NCBI GenBank assembly: GCA_032717465.1
Contig: CM064683.1
Coordinates: 41,536,061 to 41,600,060 of the forward strand
DNA: 64,000 nt
Direction: 5' to 3'
Source of the DNA: Coenobita brevimanus
Taxonomy: Eukaryota > Arthropoda > Malacostraca > Decapoda > Coenobitidae
The notes below the pieces were generated by a model. That model did not search any database. It worked only from the letters and a program-made list of their open reading frames with translations, and had not been told where the DNA came from. The position numbers and the translations under genes were made by a program. Of the stretch, positions 1-11,178 are shown one piece after another; the stretch's first letter is position 1, and each line of letters starts with the position of its first letter.

Positions 1-33
1 CTCATATATACAGTCATACAGGCAGCATAAACA

Positions 34-78
<45 letters not shown>

Positions 79-101
79 CAGTCATACAGGCAGCATAAAC
101 A

Positions 102-139
<38 letters not shown>

Positions 140-172
140 ATATATACAGTCACACAGGCAGCATAAACACGT
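1..172. repeat. Tandem (CA)n with 68 bp unit
   Basis: Two long CA runs (about 36-72 and 105-137) alternate with nearly identical copies of a CATATATACAGTCATACAGG-type segment, giving a unit of about 68 bp repeated roughly 2.5 times. It runs off the left edge. No coding potential seen. Confidence 0.9.
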
Positions 173-245
173 CAAAAACCTTCCAACAATACCGTCAATA
201 ACGTCACATATTTACACTGAACATAAAACAACAAAATCTATCGTT

Positions 246-366
246 GTATCTATCTATAGCCCCACGCCCTAAGCCCGCAAAGGCTGGCCGCAGACAAAAC
301 GCCTCCAAGTCGCTCTGTCAGCCACCATTTGCCTGCCCTCCCCCCAGCTCACTCCCCCTCCCTCAT
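246..366 (-). mobile_element. LINE-A 3' end fragment
   Basis: On the minus strand this is the last ~120 bp of LINE-A: the end of the ORF (Arg/Gly-rich tail ending near CGHPLRD), then the GGCCACCC...GGGATTAGGGCGTCGGGC tail and a short GATA run. It matches the copies at 3358-3635, 17117-17373 and 57352-57515. It is 5'-truncated, as expected for target-primed reverse transcription. Confidence 0.75.
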
Positions 367-415
367 ATACAACAAAATCACTAACTCGAAATTCAACCCT
401 TAGCCCACACACTTC

Positions 416-2166
416 TTGGAGGCTTCGTAACATCCCTTCCTCGGCGATTTATTTTTCCTGCTACACCTTAGTATCCTCTACTATGGTGTTAATATAAACT
501 ACGACTGTATTAAAAAATATAAATAACGTCGCAGAGGACAGCAAGGTGTAATATGCAAAATAAATGGCTCAGGAAAAGATGCTAAGAATCCTTCCATGTC
601 AACGAGATAACGGCTTAATTTTCAACCCCCACTTGGCAGGCTTCGTAACACCTCTTCCTCAGCGATTTATTGTGCACATTACACCTTAATATTCTATTGT
701 AGGTTACTGAGGCAACTGTGTCGAGATTTATTGTATACATTACACATCATTATTATTATTATTATTATTATTATTGTGCACATTACACCTTAATATTCTA
801 TTGTAGGTTACTGAGGCAACTGTGCCGAGATTTAAATTTAAGACGAAATCTCTCATATAGGAGATTTCGTAACATTTCCTTCTCGGCGAACTATTTTGCA
901 CAGTTAACCTTAATATTCATCTGTGTGCGATTGATGCAAACTATGGCGGTATTAGCAAAGTATAAATATCATATTAGCCAACAGAAAAGCCTAATTTGAA
1001 AATGAATCGCTAAGGAACAAGTGCTGCCAAGCCCACCATTCCAGCGATATTACGGATTAATTTTCAGCTAACTTTGATCGTTCCGTAATACTTCTTCTTC
1101 AGCGATTTATTTTGCACCAAACACGTTAATATTCTCTTCTATGTTACTCTGACTTGCAATTGTGCCGACATTAAAGCTCAAGCCGAAATTGACTTGGAGA
1201 TTCCGTAGTGTGTCTTCCTCGGCGATTACTTGGCGCATATACCATAAAATCCTCCAGTATGTTATAAATGGAATCTACGTCGATTTTAAAAGTGACAGAT
1301 TACATGAAAATCAATATTAATGTGTAATATGCCAAATAAACTGCCGAGGAAGAGGCACTACGAAATCTCCATATTATGGATATTTTTAAAACTTGGCGCC
1401 AAGCCTGAAGCGACAGTCTCTTGCTTTTGTGTTAATTTTATGGCTGGTGTGTGTGCTGCATCGCTTATCTCTGGGATATGAGCCTTATTACCAGCATCAT
1501 AGAGCTGCCTTACACTGGCAGCCACTAGCAGGCTACGTAGCACCTTTACCTTTTTTTTTTTTTTTTTTTTTTTTAATGTGTCCGACTCTGGGCATAGGCT
1601 TCACAGCCTGCTTTCAAGGCCCAGCAGTCCTCCTACATACCATTCACCTCTACATGTCACCTAAGTGATTTATCCCGTACATTACACATTAACATTCTCC
1701 TGTAGGCCATTTGTAGCGTTTTAATACTAACATGGTTTTTGTTGGTAACAAGCAAAATAATACTGAGGTGTAATGTGCAAATAAAATCGCTAAGGAAGAG
1801 GAGTTATGAAATATCCAGCGTCTCAGAATTTGACCCTTAACCGTCTCAATCCGGTGACATAATTTATTCTTTTGAGTGGAAAATAAATCGGCGGGATGAA
1901 AGGGTTAAGGGATTATAGTAGCGCGTACTGTACAAGGCATTTTCGTCCTCACGTTTTAGTTTCAAATCCCGCGCGTTTTCTGCTTGGCTTTGGAGATTTC
2001 GTTTCATCTTCGCCAATTTATCGTTCACGTTGGATCTTAATATCCTCCTTTACATTATCAACGGCAGCTGTGTTGATAATGGAAAGATATGAATAACGTA
2101 CAAGAGACTATTAAGGTGTGATAGGCTAAACAAACCGCTAAAGAAGACATGCTACGAAGTCTCCAA
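416..2166. repeat. Cluster of ~180 bp inverted-repeat (MITE-like) units
   Basis: Several related units each begin with a segment like GGAGATTTCGTAAC...CTTCCTCGGCGATTTATTTTGCACATTACACCTTAATATTC and end with its reverse complement. The clearest units are 416-591, 861-1035, 1195-1370, 1655-1816 and 1990-2165. Half units lie near 640-740 and 1069-1190. Arms are about 45-50 bp and diverged. The spacing suggests both tandem duplication and foldback structure. A poly-T run (1551-1574) and an ATT run (about 748-775) interrupt the cluster. No transposase frame is present. Confidence 0.65.
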
Positions 2167-2204
2167 TGCCGGCGAGAATACGACTTCTCTTGTTGCGTAT
2201 TTGC

Positions 2205-3235
2205 GTACCGTATCATCGCTGCTTACCCGCGTACCGTATCATCGCTGCTTACCCGCGTACCGTATCATCGTTGCTTACCCGCGTACCGTAACATCGTTGC
2301 TTACCCGCGTACCGTATCATCGTTGCTTACCCGCGTACCGTATCATCGTTGCTTACCCGCGTACCGTATCATCGTTGCTTACCCGCGTACCGCATCATCG
2401 TTGCTTACCCGGGTACCGTATCATCGTTGCGTATTTGCGTACCGTAACATCGTTGCTTACCCGCGTACCGTATCATTGTTGCGTATTTGCGTACCGTATC
2501 ATTGTTGCGTATTTGCGTACCGTATCATTGTTGCGTATTTGCGTACCGTATCATTGTTGCGTATTTGCGTACCGTATCATCGTTGCGTATTTGCGTACCG
2601 TATCATTGTTGCGTATTTGCGTACCGTATCATCGTTGCGTATTTGCGTACCGTATCATTGTTGCGTATTTACATACCGTATCATCGTTGCGTATCGGCCA
2701 GTGGTACGATACGGTACAACAGTGTCCTCAATCGCGTACCGTATCATCGTTGCTTACCCGCGTACCGCTCCACTTGTTGCGTATTTGAGTACCGTATCAT
2801 TGTTGCGTATTTGAGTACCGTATCATTGTTGCGTATTTGAGTACCGTATCATTGTTGCGTATTTGAGTACCGTATCATTGTTGCGTATTTGAGTACCGTA
2901 TCATTGTTGCGTATTTGAGTACCGTATCATTGTTGCGTATTTGAGTACCGTATCATTGTTGCGTATTTGAGTACCGTATCATTGTTGCGTATTTGAGTAC
3001 CGTATCATTGTTGCGTATTTGAGTACCGTATCATTGTTGCGTATTTGTGTACCGTATCATCGTTGCGTATTTGTGTACCGTATCATCGTTGCGTATTTGT
3101 GTACCGTATCATCGTTGCGTATTTGCGTACCGTATCATCGTTGCGTATTTGCGTAGCGTGTCATCGTTGCGTATTTGCGTACCGTATCATCGTTGCGTAT
3201 TTGCGTACCGTATCATCGTTGCGTATCAGCCAGTG
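2205..3235. repeat. 26 bp minisatellite
   Basis: About 40 copies of a 26 bp unit of the form GCGTACCGTATCATCGTTGC plus a TTACCC or GTATTT ending. Variant blocks (TTACCC, TATTTGC, TATTTGA, TATTTGT) succeed one another, a sign of local amplification. Two related non-repeat joints (2693-2740 and 3228-3270) share a CAGTGGTACRATACGGTACAAC segment. Open frames here are by-products of the repeat. Confidence 0.95.
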
Positions 3236-3357
3236 GTACAATACGGTACAACAGTGTCCTCAATCGGGTCATCACTGCCCCGTATCATCACTGCAGATCC
3301 GTATCACAACACAGCACGCGGCATTACCACTGAACCTCAATGTTTTGTCTGAGTGTA

Positions 3358-3635
3358 GCAGTGAATGGAGACGCAGGAGAGAATGGAGAAGGAAAGACTG
3401 ACTACGAGGGTGTATGTAGGTGAAGTGGAAGCAGGGAGAGGAAGGGGGTGACCGAGGATGAGGTGGAGGGATGGAGTTGAGAGGTATATTGAGGGAGGGG
3501 GGAGTGAGTTGGGGGAGGGTAGTCGAAGGATGGGTGACAGAGCGACTTGGAGGCGTTTTGTCTGTGGCCACCTTTTGCGGGATTAGGGCGTCGGCCAACA
3601 GATAGATAGAAAGATAGATAGAATAGATAGATAGC
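3358..3635 (+). mobile_element. LINE-A 3' end fragment with GATA tail
   Basis: Plus-strand copy of the LINE-A C-terminal region (encoding the ERMEN..LTTRVYVGEVE and RPRMRWRDGV-like tail, disrupted) followed by GGCCACCTTTTGCGGGATTAGGGCGTCGG and a GATA microsatellite. 5'-truncated and not translatable as a whole. Confidence 0.75.
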
Positions 3636-4136
3636 ACTGAGTTGATGAGTGCAGTCAGCAGCGGCCTCGTCCATTCGTAAGGCAAGGATAGGCACCACGC
3701 TGGCGGGTTTAGGGCGTCGGGCCATAGATAGATAGATAGATAGATTGACAGACAGATAGACAGATAGATAGACAGATAGATAGACAGCACTGAGTTCATC
3801 TACTTGTATTATTACATAGTCAGTCAAAGGCAAGGATAGGCACCACGCTGGCGGGTTTAGGGCGTCGGGCCATAGATAGATAGATAGATAGATAGATTGA
3901 CAGACAGATAGACAGATAGATAGACAGATAGATAGACAGCACTGAGTTCATCTACTTGTATTATTACACAGTCAAAGGCAAGGATAGGCACCACGCTGGC
4001 GGGTTTAGGGCGTCGGGCCATAGATAGATAGAGAGAGAGAGAGACAGATAGATAGATAGATAGATAGCACTGAGTTCATCTACTTGTATTATTACATAGT
4101 CAGTCAAAGGCAAGGATAGGCACCACGTTGGCGGGT
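3636..4136. repeat. ~140-150 bp tandem units ending in GATA tracts
   Basis: Four units share CACTGAGTTCATCTACTTG, then CAAAGGCAAGGATAGGCACC, then GGCGGGTTTAGGGCGTCGGGCC and a GATA/GACAGATA run. The last part resembles the 3' tail of LINE-A, so the unit may derive from a SINE or LINE tail that was then duplicated in tandem. No gene seen. Confidence 0.7.
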
Positions 4137-4394
4137 CACAACTGTACACAAGTAGGCAGGGGTAGGGTGCATCGTGTGTTGGCTGACGTACATTGCCAGC
4201 ATGGGAGTGCATTGTACAAAAACAGTGAACACAAAAGATAAGGAACAAAATCACACTCACACTTAATAATCTGGGCAGCCTTAGCATTGACCGCTGGCAA
4301 GGTGGTCATGTTAGCGCTTTGGATATTTCCTGCACTGGATGACCCCTGACCCCTGACCTGGCGGTGTAGGTCATGCGGGTACGAGGCACACTTT

Positions 4395-4398
<4 letters not shown>

Positions 4399-4433
<35 letters not shown>

Positions 4434-4544
4434 ATGATTATAAGGGAAAGAGATGGAGCGAAAGTGTGAAGGAAAGAGAGAGGGAGAGGAGGGAGGAGAA
4501 GTAAGGTAGAGTGGTAGGAAAAAAGGGAGAGGAGGGGAAGGCAG

Positions 4545-4593
<49 letters not shown>
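4399..4593. repeat. (TC)n and (GA)n microsatellites
   Basis: A TC run of about 34 bp (4399-4432) and a GA run of about 45 bp (4549-4593), separated by a purine-rich segment. Simple sequence only. Confidence 0.95.
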
Positions 4594-4594
<1 letters not shown>

Positions 4595-4649
4595 ATTAGA
4601 TGTAGAAACAGAAATGGCAGTTGAGCATGCAGGAGTAGAAGTAGTAGTA

Positions 4650-4915
4650 GTAGAAATAGAAGTAGATATTGAAGTAGATATTGAAGTAGATATTGAAGTA
4701 GTTATAAAAGTAGATATTGAAGTAGATATTGAAGTAGTTATAAAAGTAGATATTGAAGTAGATATTGAAGTAGATATTGAAGTAGTTATAAAAGTAGATA
4801 TTGAAGTAGATATTGAAGTAGTTATAAAAGTAGATATTGAAGTAGATTTAAAGTAGATATGGAAGTAGATATTGAAGTAGATTTAAAGTAGATATTGAAG
4901 TAGATATTGAAGTAC
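4650..4915. repeat. 12 bp GTAGATATTGAA repeat
   Basis: Degenerate tandem array of GTAGATATTGAA and GTAGTTATAAAA units. All three frames encode valine/glutamate/aspartate repeats, so the open frame here is a by-product of a 12 bp unit. Confidence 0.9.
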
Positions 4916-5039
4916 TGAAGCTGAGGAATTAGAAGTAGAAAAGTAGTTGTAAACTCAGAAGTAGAAGTGGAAGTAAAGGTAGACGCAGGACAAACAGAAG
5001 TAGAATAGTAGTGGAAGTAGTAACATAAAAGTAGTGGAT

Positions 5040-6673
5040 GTAGAAGTGAGGAGGAGGAGCAGGAGGAGGAAGAGGAGAAGGAGGAGGAGGAGAGAGGAGG
5101 AGGAGAAGAAGGAGGAGGAGGAGGAGGAAACAGAGAGAAGAAGGAAGAAAGGAGAGAGAAAGAATGGAAGAAAGGAGAGAGAAGAAGGAAGAAAGGAGAG
5201 AGAAGAAGGAAGAAAGGAGAGAAGAAGGAAGAAAGGAGAGAGAAGGAAGAAAGGAGAGAGAAGAAGGAAGAAAGGAGAGAGAAGGAAGAAAGGAGAAGGA
5301 AGAAAGGAGAGAAGAAGGAAGAAAGGAGAGAAGAAGGAAGAGAGAAGGAAGAAGGAAGAGAGGAGAAGGAAGAAGGAAGAAAGGAGAGAGAAGAAGGAAA
5401 GAAGGAGAGAGAAGAAGGAGAGAGAAGAAGGAAGAAAGGAGAGAGAAGAAGGAAGAAAGGAGAGAGAAGAAGGAAGAAAGGAGAGAGAAGGAAGAAAGGA
5501 GAGAGAAGGAAGAAAGGAGAAGGAAGAAAGGAGAGAGAAGAAGGAAGAAAGGAGAGAAGAAGGAAGAAAGGAGAGAAGAAGGAAGAAAGGAGAGAAGAAG
5601 GAAGAAAGGAGAGAGAAAAAGGAAGAAAGGAGAGAGAAGAAAGGAGAGAGAAGAAGGAAGAAAGGAGAAGGAAGAAAGGAGAGAGAAGAAGGAAGAAAGG
5701 AGAGAGATGAAGGGAGGAAGAAGATAAGGAAGAGGATGAGGAAGAAGATTAGGAAGAATAGAAGAAAGAGGAAGAAGAGGAGGAAAAGGGAGTAAGAAAA
5801 GGAAGAAGAGGAAGAGGCAGGAAGAACAGAAGAAAAGGAAGAAGAGGAAATGTAGGAAGAAGAGGAGGAGGAGGAAGGTCAGGAAGAGGAGGAAGAAGAT
5901 TAGGAAGAGGATGAGGAAGAAGAGGAGGTGGCAGAAGGAAGAAGAAAAGGAAGAAAAGAAGAGGAACTAGAAGAGGAAGAATAAAAGTAGAGGAGGAAAA
6001 GGAAATGGACGAAGAAGAGGAGGAGGAGGAAGAAGAAGGGGAAGAGGAAAAGGAGGAAGAGGAGGAGAAAGAGGAAGAGGAGGAAGAAAAAAGAAAAAGA
6101 GGAAGTGGTGGTAGTAGTAGTAGTAGTAGTAGCTGTTGTTGTTGTTGTAATAGTAATAATAGGAGGAGGAGGAGGAGGAAGAAGAGGAGGAGGAGGAAGT
6201 AGAAAAGAAGGAAGAATAAGAGGAGAAGAAGGAAGAGAGGGAAGAAAAGGAAGTGAACGAAGATAAAGAGAAAGAAGAGGAACAAAGAAGAGGAACAGAA
6301 AGAACAGGAATAAAGAAGAAGAGGAATGAAGAGGAACAGGAAAGAGAAGAGGAAGCGGAGGAGGAAAAAGAAGAGGAAGAAGAGGAAAAGGGAGGATGCG
6401 GAATGGTAGGAGAAAGAGGGAGAAGAGGAGGAAGAGGAAAAGGGATAGGGAGAAGAGGAAGAAGATAAGGAAGAGGAAGAACAGGTAGAGGAAGAAAAGG
6501 AGGAAGAGGAAGAGGAGGAAGATGAAGAGGAAGAGGAGGGAGAAGAAGAGAAGGAAGATGAAAAGGAACAGGAGGAAGCGGAAGAGAAGAAAGAGGAAGA
6601 GGAAGAGGAAGGGGAAGAGGAGGAAGAAAAGAGGAAGAGGAGGAGGAAGAAAAGAGGAAGAGGAAGAAGATGA
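5040..6673. repeat. 1.6 kb polypurine (GA-rich) tract
   Basis: The plus strand is almost wholly A and G for about 1.63 kb. The first half is a GAAGGAAGAAAGGAGAGA array and the second half GGAAGAGGA variants. The main interruption is a TAG/TGT/TAA triplet patch near 6108-6165. Long Glu/Arg/Lys frames on the plus strand and Leu/Phe/Ser/Pro frames on the minus strand follow from the composition and are not genes. The tract is capable of triplex (H-DNA) structure. Confidence 0.95.
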
Positions 6674-6944
6674 ATAAGTGGAAGGGGGAAGAAGAAACAA
6701 TGTATAATATCCAGCTAATCATCTGTACAATCATTATTACGTTTATTAAATGACATGGACGACACAAGCTGGCAGGCAGGTAAGCGTTAACTACTGTAAC
6801 TGAAGCTTTAAGTAAGTGTACAACGATAATAACACCGTCCCTACTCCATATAACATTCAAATAATTACCACATTCAGAAAGCAATGAGTTTAAACCGGTA
6901 AAGTAGTTGCAGTACGAGGAAATTATCAAAGACCCTGTACTCAC

Positions 6945-7170
6945 AAACTGGAGGACGAAGATCCAAATGGCTGACCTTGCCGGTGGCGTCGTGGTGGCGG
7001 GGCAGTGCACCTCGCGTCTTGTACCACCTCTGCCTGGCCTCCTGTCTCCCCCACACCTTGACACCCACACCAGCGCCAGGCCATCAGCGTCCACAGCCAC
7101 TCGTGTCCTCGAAGATCACGCTGAGACCAAATCACACACAAAAATAAAGATGACTTCCTGCCGCGATACT
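6945..7170 (-). other. Possible host exon with splice donor
   Basis: This is a GC-richer, non-repetitive segment between the purine tract and AT-rich DNA. On the minus strand it stays open in more than one frame and ends at a good donor, CAGTTT|GTGAGT, with the GT at 6944-6943. One frame reads plausibly as protein (...GALPRHHDATGKVSHLDLRP). I see no strong acceptor and recognise no domain. The 5' limit is a guess. It could equally be non-coding. Confidence 0.2.
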
Positions 7171-7680
7171 TCTTGGGAAAAAAAAGTGGTGGCAAGTGTT
7201 TGGGAGCAGGGCAGGTGCTGGGCAGGACAGGTGTGCCAACCGTGCTGTGTCAACGCGTCACTAACCCACCTGCCACACACCACATGCTACGTAATCCATA
7301 AGCATCAAACACAATCACACAGGGTACTAGCTAATATGTCAGCATCTCTGGCTTGATATAAAGTGGTTCTAAGAGTTTCGCATGCCTAGACAACTAATCT
7401 TATAGGAAATAAAATGAGACAATATCAGCTCTCGATCTGTGAGTGCATCTGAAGTATTGGTACACCTGATGCTGCACACATGAACGACGCACCACCTCAC
7501 CTGAAGTTGCCACCGATCCAATTTAAAGCACCATTAATTATATTCTATGAGCCACTTTGCACGGCTCAGTTATGTATAATTTTTACCTTATGTAATTATA
7601 ATACGATAAGTTTGTGAAGAAAAGATGATAAGGAATACTACAATACAATATTTATTTACACTAAGCAACCGCACTTGTCC
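7171..7680. other. Unannotated single-copy-like DNA
   Basis: Mixed-composition DNA turning AT-rich after 7360. No repeat family, RNA gene or convincing exon seen. Confidence 0.4.

Positions 7681-7682
<2 letters not shown>

Positions 7683-7718
<36 letters not shown>
7683..7718. repeat. (CA)n microsatellite
   Basis: Pure CA run of about 36 bp, followed by a G-rich patch (7725-7815) with several GGGG runs. Confidence 0.95.
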
Positions 7719-7721
<3 letters not shown>

Positions 7722-8021
7722 ATGGAGGAAGAGGAAGAGGAGGGGGGAGGTGGGGGGCTTTCGAGGGGGGAGAGGAGGGGAATGTGGAGGCAGCGGTAGA
7801 GAAAGAAGGGAGATGTCTTCGTCTGTTTCAAAATTCATAGTAAAAAAGGTACAACTTAGTGATATGAGAACTGAATGATAACAACAGCCTCAGGGCAATC
7901 TGATGGAAAAGAAGAACAAGAGGAAGGCCAGCTGCAGAGATGAACGATAAGTATTCAATTGCGAACGTTGGGTAAGATGAAGGACGTGTATTTTTCATCC
8001 AGTTTTTTGATACACAGATTC

Positions 8022-8024
<3 letters not shown>

Positions 8025-8062
<38 letters not shown>
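8025..8062. repeat. (GA)n microsatellite
   Basis: Pure GA run that abuts the truncated 3' side of the mariner relic. Confidence 0.95.
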
Positions 8063-8066
<4 letters not shown>

Positions 8067-8580
8067 TGCCATTTTATTTTGACATCGCATCAGTACACCC
8101 ACGTTTCATCACCTGTTATGATATTTTTCGGAAAGTTTTCATCTGCATTGCAACAATCAAACAGCTCCTGACTGACTGTGACGCAGATCTCTTTTTGCTC
8201 ATCTGTCAGCAGACGTGGAGCAGTTTTTGCGGCAACACGATGCATCTTCAGTTTCTTTGTTAAAATCATGTGGCAGGAACTTTTACAGATGCCAACTTCT
8301 TGGGAAACTTCACGGACAGTCAGGCGACTACCTTCATGGATCACAGCACTCTCAACGTGAACGTCTTCTCTTGAAACGGAAGGCCGATCAGATTTGGGAT
8401 CGTCTTTGGTGGATGTTCTTCCAGATTTGAATCGCTGGAGCCGCTTGTGACATTGTACAGTTCAAACATTCCTCCCCAGAAGCCTGCTGGAACATCTGAA
8501 AAGTTTCTGCAAAAGTTTTTCCCAATCTGAAACAGGTATTTCCCACCAACACGTTGCTCTTCAAGGTCCTTCATTATTCA
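8063..8580 (-). pseudogene. Mariner-family transposase relic
   Basis: The minus strand encodes the N-terminal half of a Tc1/mariner transposase of the SETMAR type. The 8344-8090 frame carries the second helix-turn-helix (LTVREVSQEVGI), the linker (RLLTDEQKEICV) and the start of the catalytic domain with TGDETWVY, which includes the first catalytic Asp. The upstream frame (8574-8341) matches the N-terminal region (KNFCRNFSD, EEHPPKTIPN) but is out of register, so at least one frameshift exists. A stop follows TWVY and the sequence ends at a GA microsatellite, so the remaining catalytic residues are lost. The copy cannot make active transposase. Inverted terminal repeats were not found. Confidence 0.75.
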
Positions 8581-8705
8581 ACCTGCATCAAATCAAATGC
8601 ACTAAACACATTCACTCAGGTATGTGTATCTCGATGACTTAATGGAGTGATGCGGCAAGTGTTAGACTACCGCTACACAGCACTCTGACTGCAATCACAC
8701 GAAAC

Positions 8706-8781
8706 CGGCTATAATAACTCAAAGACAAACGACCATCCCTTACGGGATTATGGCGTCTGGCTATAGACAGGTAGATAGTGG
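8706..8781 (+). mobile_element. SINE/LINE-A tail fragment
   Basis: AACTCAAAGACAAA then CCATCCCTTACGGGATTATG, GCGTCTGGC and an imperfect GATA run. It matches the 3' end of the SINEs at 21145-21318 and 29035-29390 (minus) and of LINE-A. Only the tail is present. Confidence 0.55.
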
Positions 8782-8999
8782 TAATAATAGCAGGTGTTGT
8801 AGTTGTAGTATAGCTTGTCACACATGGCCACTTTTCCCTTTATGGAACAGTTCCCTACCGTACAAGGAAATCAGTGATGGGTCTACATGCTGTAGGCTAT
8901 AGTGCACTGGCATCATTGCCTTCATATTATTTTTAGGTGCCAACGGGTGGTTAGGTTTTATTGGTCATGGAGTGCTGCTTGCCAAGGGGCGAGTACCTG

Positions 9000-9003
<4 letters not shown>

Positions 9004-9031
<28 letters not shown>
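9004..9031. repeat. (GA)n microsatellite
   Basis: GA run. The next 150 bp include CATCCCTGCTTGTCGAAAGA and GGCGACTAAAACGG, which look like a dispersed repeat, but I found no second copy in this window. Confidence 0.9.
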
Positions 9032-9034
<3 letters not shown>

Positions 9035-9364
9035 ATGTACTATGACAATGTCTTGTTCTATATCCACCCCTGGGGAGGGGGGAAACAATACTTCCCCATC
9101 ATCCCTGCTTGTCGAAAGAGGCGACTAAAACGGACCTGTTTGTCTCCAGTCTTTATCTCCTTACTGTCCTCTTCTCCTCCTCTGTCCTACCTCTCTTCTT
9201 GATATTTCTGTGTTTCTTCTGACAGTTTATTTTCCCTCTACTCCTACAGTGCCATATAGCCATATTATGGCTTGGTGTTAATGCTTCACTATTCCTTGCT
9301 CTGTATCCTATATTATGTACCATGACAATGCCTTGCACTATAACCTATATGATATGTATAATAG

Positions 9365-9366
<2 letters not shown>

Positions 9367-9404
<38 letters not shown>
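9367..9404. repeat. (GA)n microsatellite
   Basis: Pure GA run. The 9410-9730 segment that follows is AT-rich with an A-run at 9582-9595; nothing else is visible there. Confidence 0.9.
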
Positions 9405-9405
<1 letters not shown>

Positions 9406-9729
9406 CGGGAGAGGCTTTTAAATCTCGCGGGTCAACTCTTCTATTCTCAACCTCTGTGTTTTATTTAAGTTCTCTTATATCGATTAGTTTCTTAACACTT
9501 CCGTATAGACATTGATGTACAGAAATGTTCTCTTGAAGAAATCGGATAGGAAATAAGTATGGGAACTATATTACCAAAACTTAAAAAAAAAAAAAATAAT
9601 AAACCTATAGTTGTGTGAAAAACATTATTTTTTTATATTTATGAAACAAGCACGTGTGATGTGAATATAGTGATAATTATGGGAAGTCAAAAGTCGTCTG
9701 TAAATGCTATATATATTGAAAAATTGGTA

Positions 9730-10090
9730 AAATTATGAGTTTGTCCCGAAGGCGAGATTTTCCATTGCTCCGGTGTTTTGCTGCTCTGGTTTGGCGTCGG
9801 TGTTCAAATGTGAATTGTATTTTGAGAGTTTATATTGATATTTAGGATGAAAGGACGATATATTATGTGTGTATAGGCCACCTAGCCTGCCCTGGCATCT
9901 TCTCCGCCTACCAAAACGCTGCAGGTGAGTGTATAATGACAGCTGTAACTTAGGATGTGGGCGACCACGAGGGGGAAGAGGTGAGAGAGGTTTGTCATCG
10001 CTTGACAGCTTTGGGCCACCGCTACGGGAATTATGACACTCATACAGGTCAGATAGTAAATCCTGATTGCCTTTAATATGATCAGCCATG
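9730..10090 (-). other. Possible host coding exon(s)
   Basis: A 118-codon minus-strand frame starts at an ATG in strong context (AAAACATGG, ATG at 10089-10087) and reads MADHIKGNQDLLSDLYECHN, then a Pro/Arg-rich stretch. Composition is ordinary rather than low-complexity, which is unusual in this window. No domain is recognised. On the opposite strand, a consensus acceptor (TATTTAG near 9846) and donor (CTGCAG|GTGAGT near 9925) frame a second possible exon, so the coding strand is uncertain. Confidence 0.22.
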
Positions 10091-10192
10091 TTTTCCTGTT
10101 TTTTCCTAACAATGCCTTGTAGATTATTTTTATGGTATTTTCTGTGTGTATTTTAAACCTTTGATGTATTTCTTTTATAATTAGTGAATTGT

Positions 10193-10436
10193 TTGGCCAT
10201 GTTGAGAGGATGTAGAATGAGAGACTAATGAGGAGAGTGTATGTAAGTGAGGTGGAGGAAGGGAGAGGGAGGAGGAGGCTGAGGATGAGATGGAGGGATA
10301 GAATGGAGAGGTATGTGAGGGAGAGTGGTGTGAGCTTGGGGAGGGCAGTGAAATGTTGGGAGACAGGGTGACATGGAGGCGATTTGTTTGTGGCCACCCA
10401 TTACGGGATTAAGGCGTCTGGCAGTAGATGGAATTA
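10193..10436 (+). mobile_element. LINE-A 3' end fragment
   Basis: Plus-strand 3' end of LINE-A: disrupted C-terminal coding region, then TTTGTTTGTGGCCACCCATT, ACGGGATTAAGGCGTCTGGC and a decayed tail (AGTAGATGGAA). 5'-truncated. Confidence 0.75.
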
Positions 10437-10529
10437 GAATTATAATCACAACTCTGCCAATTGACACCAAAAGCAGGTCGGCATTTTGTAACGCCAGCTG
10501 GACAATCATCTAATCTCTTGTGGTAATTT

Positions 10530-11178
10530 GATCCTAACCCAGCTGAATGTAATTTAACCTAATTTATCCTAACCTAACCTATTCACCTTTACCTGACCTT
10601 ATGATGGCTGTCTTGGAACACCATTTTGTCACATACTAATCTCATCTGTGTTAATTTATCCTAACCCAGCTGAATGTAATTTAACTTAATTTATCCTAAC
10701 CTGACCTACTTCACCCTTACCAAACCTTACCATGGCTGTCTTGGAACACCATTTTGTCACATACTTAATCTCATCTGTGTTAATTTATCCTAACCCAGCT
10801 TCCTTTATCATCATGTAATTTAATCTCATTTATTGTAATTTAACCTCATTTATAACCTAATCTAACCTCTTAACGCAGACTAATGGAACCTCGTAAACTA
10901 ACCTAACCTAATCCAGTTTCTTGTAACCTAAATTGATCATAAATATAAATTAATCTCATCTGTGTTAGTTTATCCTAACCCAGCTTCCTTTATCATAATG
11001 TAATTTAATCTCATTTATTGTAATTTAACCTCATTTATAACCTAATCTAACCTCTTAACACAACCTAACATAACCTGTCATAAACTAACCTAACCTAACC
11101 CGATTTCTTGTAACCTAAACTGACCAAACCTAACCTCATCTCAGTTCTAATCCAACCTGACCTAACCTCAGTTCAGCT
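10530..11178. repeat. Degenerate CCTAA-rich (telomere-like) tract
   Basis: About 650 bp dominated by CCTAACC, AACCTAA and related words on the plus strand, a degenerate form of the arthropod telomere unit (TTAGG)n. Longer duplicated segments are embedded, for example CACCATTTTGTCACATACT and the TCATCTGTGTTAATTTATCC block. No gene seen. Whether it is a true interstitial telomere remnant or a dispersed repeat cannot be told here. Confidence 0.7.

Noticed and set aside
2149..3401. Overlapping plus frames over 2.2-3.4 kb
   Set aside because: By-products of the 26 bp minisatellite; the three frames carry the same cyclic peptide.
3272..4287. Minus-strand Ser/Leu/Tyr-rich frames
   Set aside because: They run through GATA microsatellites and LINE-A 3' ends in antisense.
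5040..6700. Long Glu/Arg/Lys-rich and Leu/Phe/Ser-rich open frames on both strands
   Set aside because: They arise from a polypurine tract that lacks stop codons in several frames; there is no start context, splice signal or domain.
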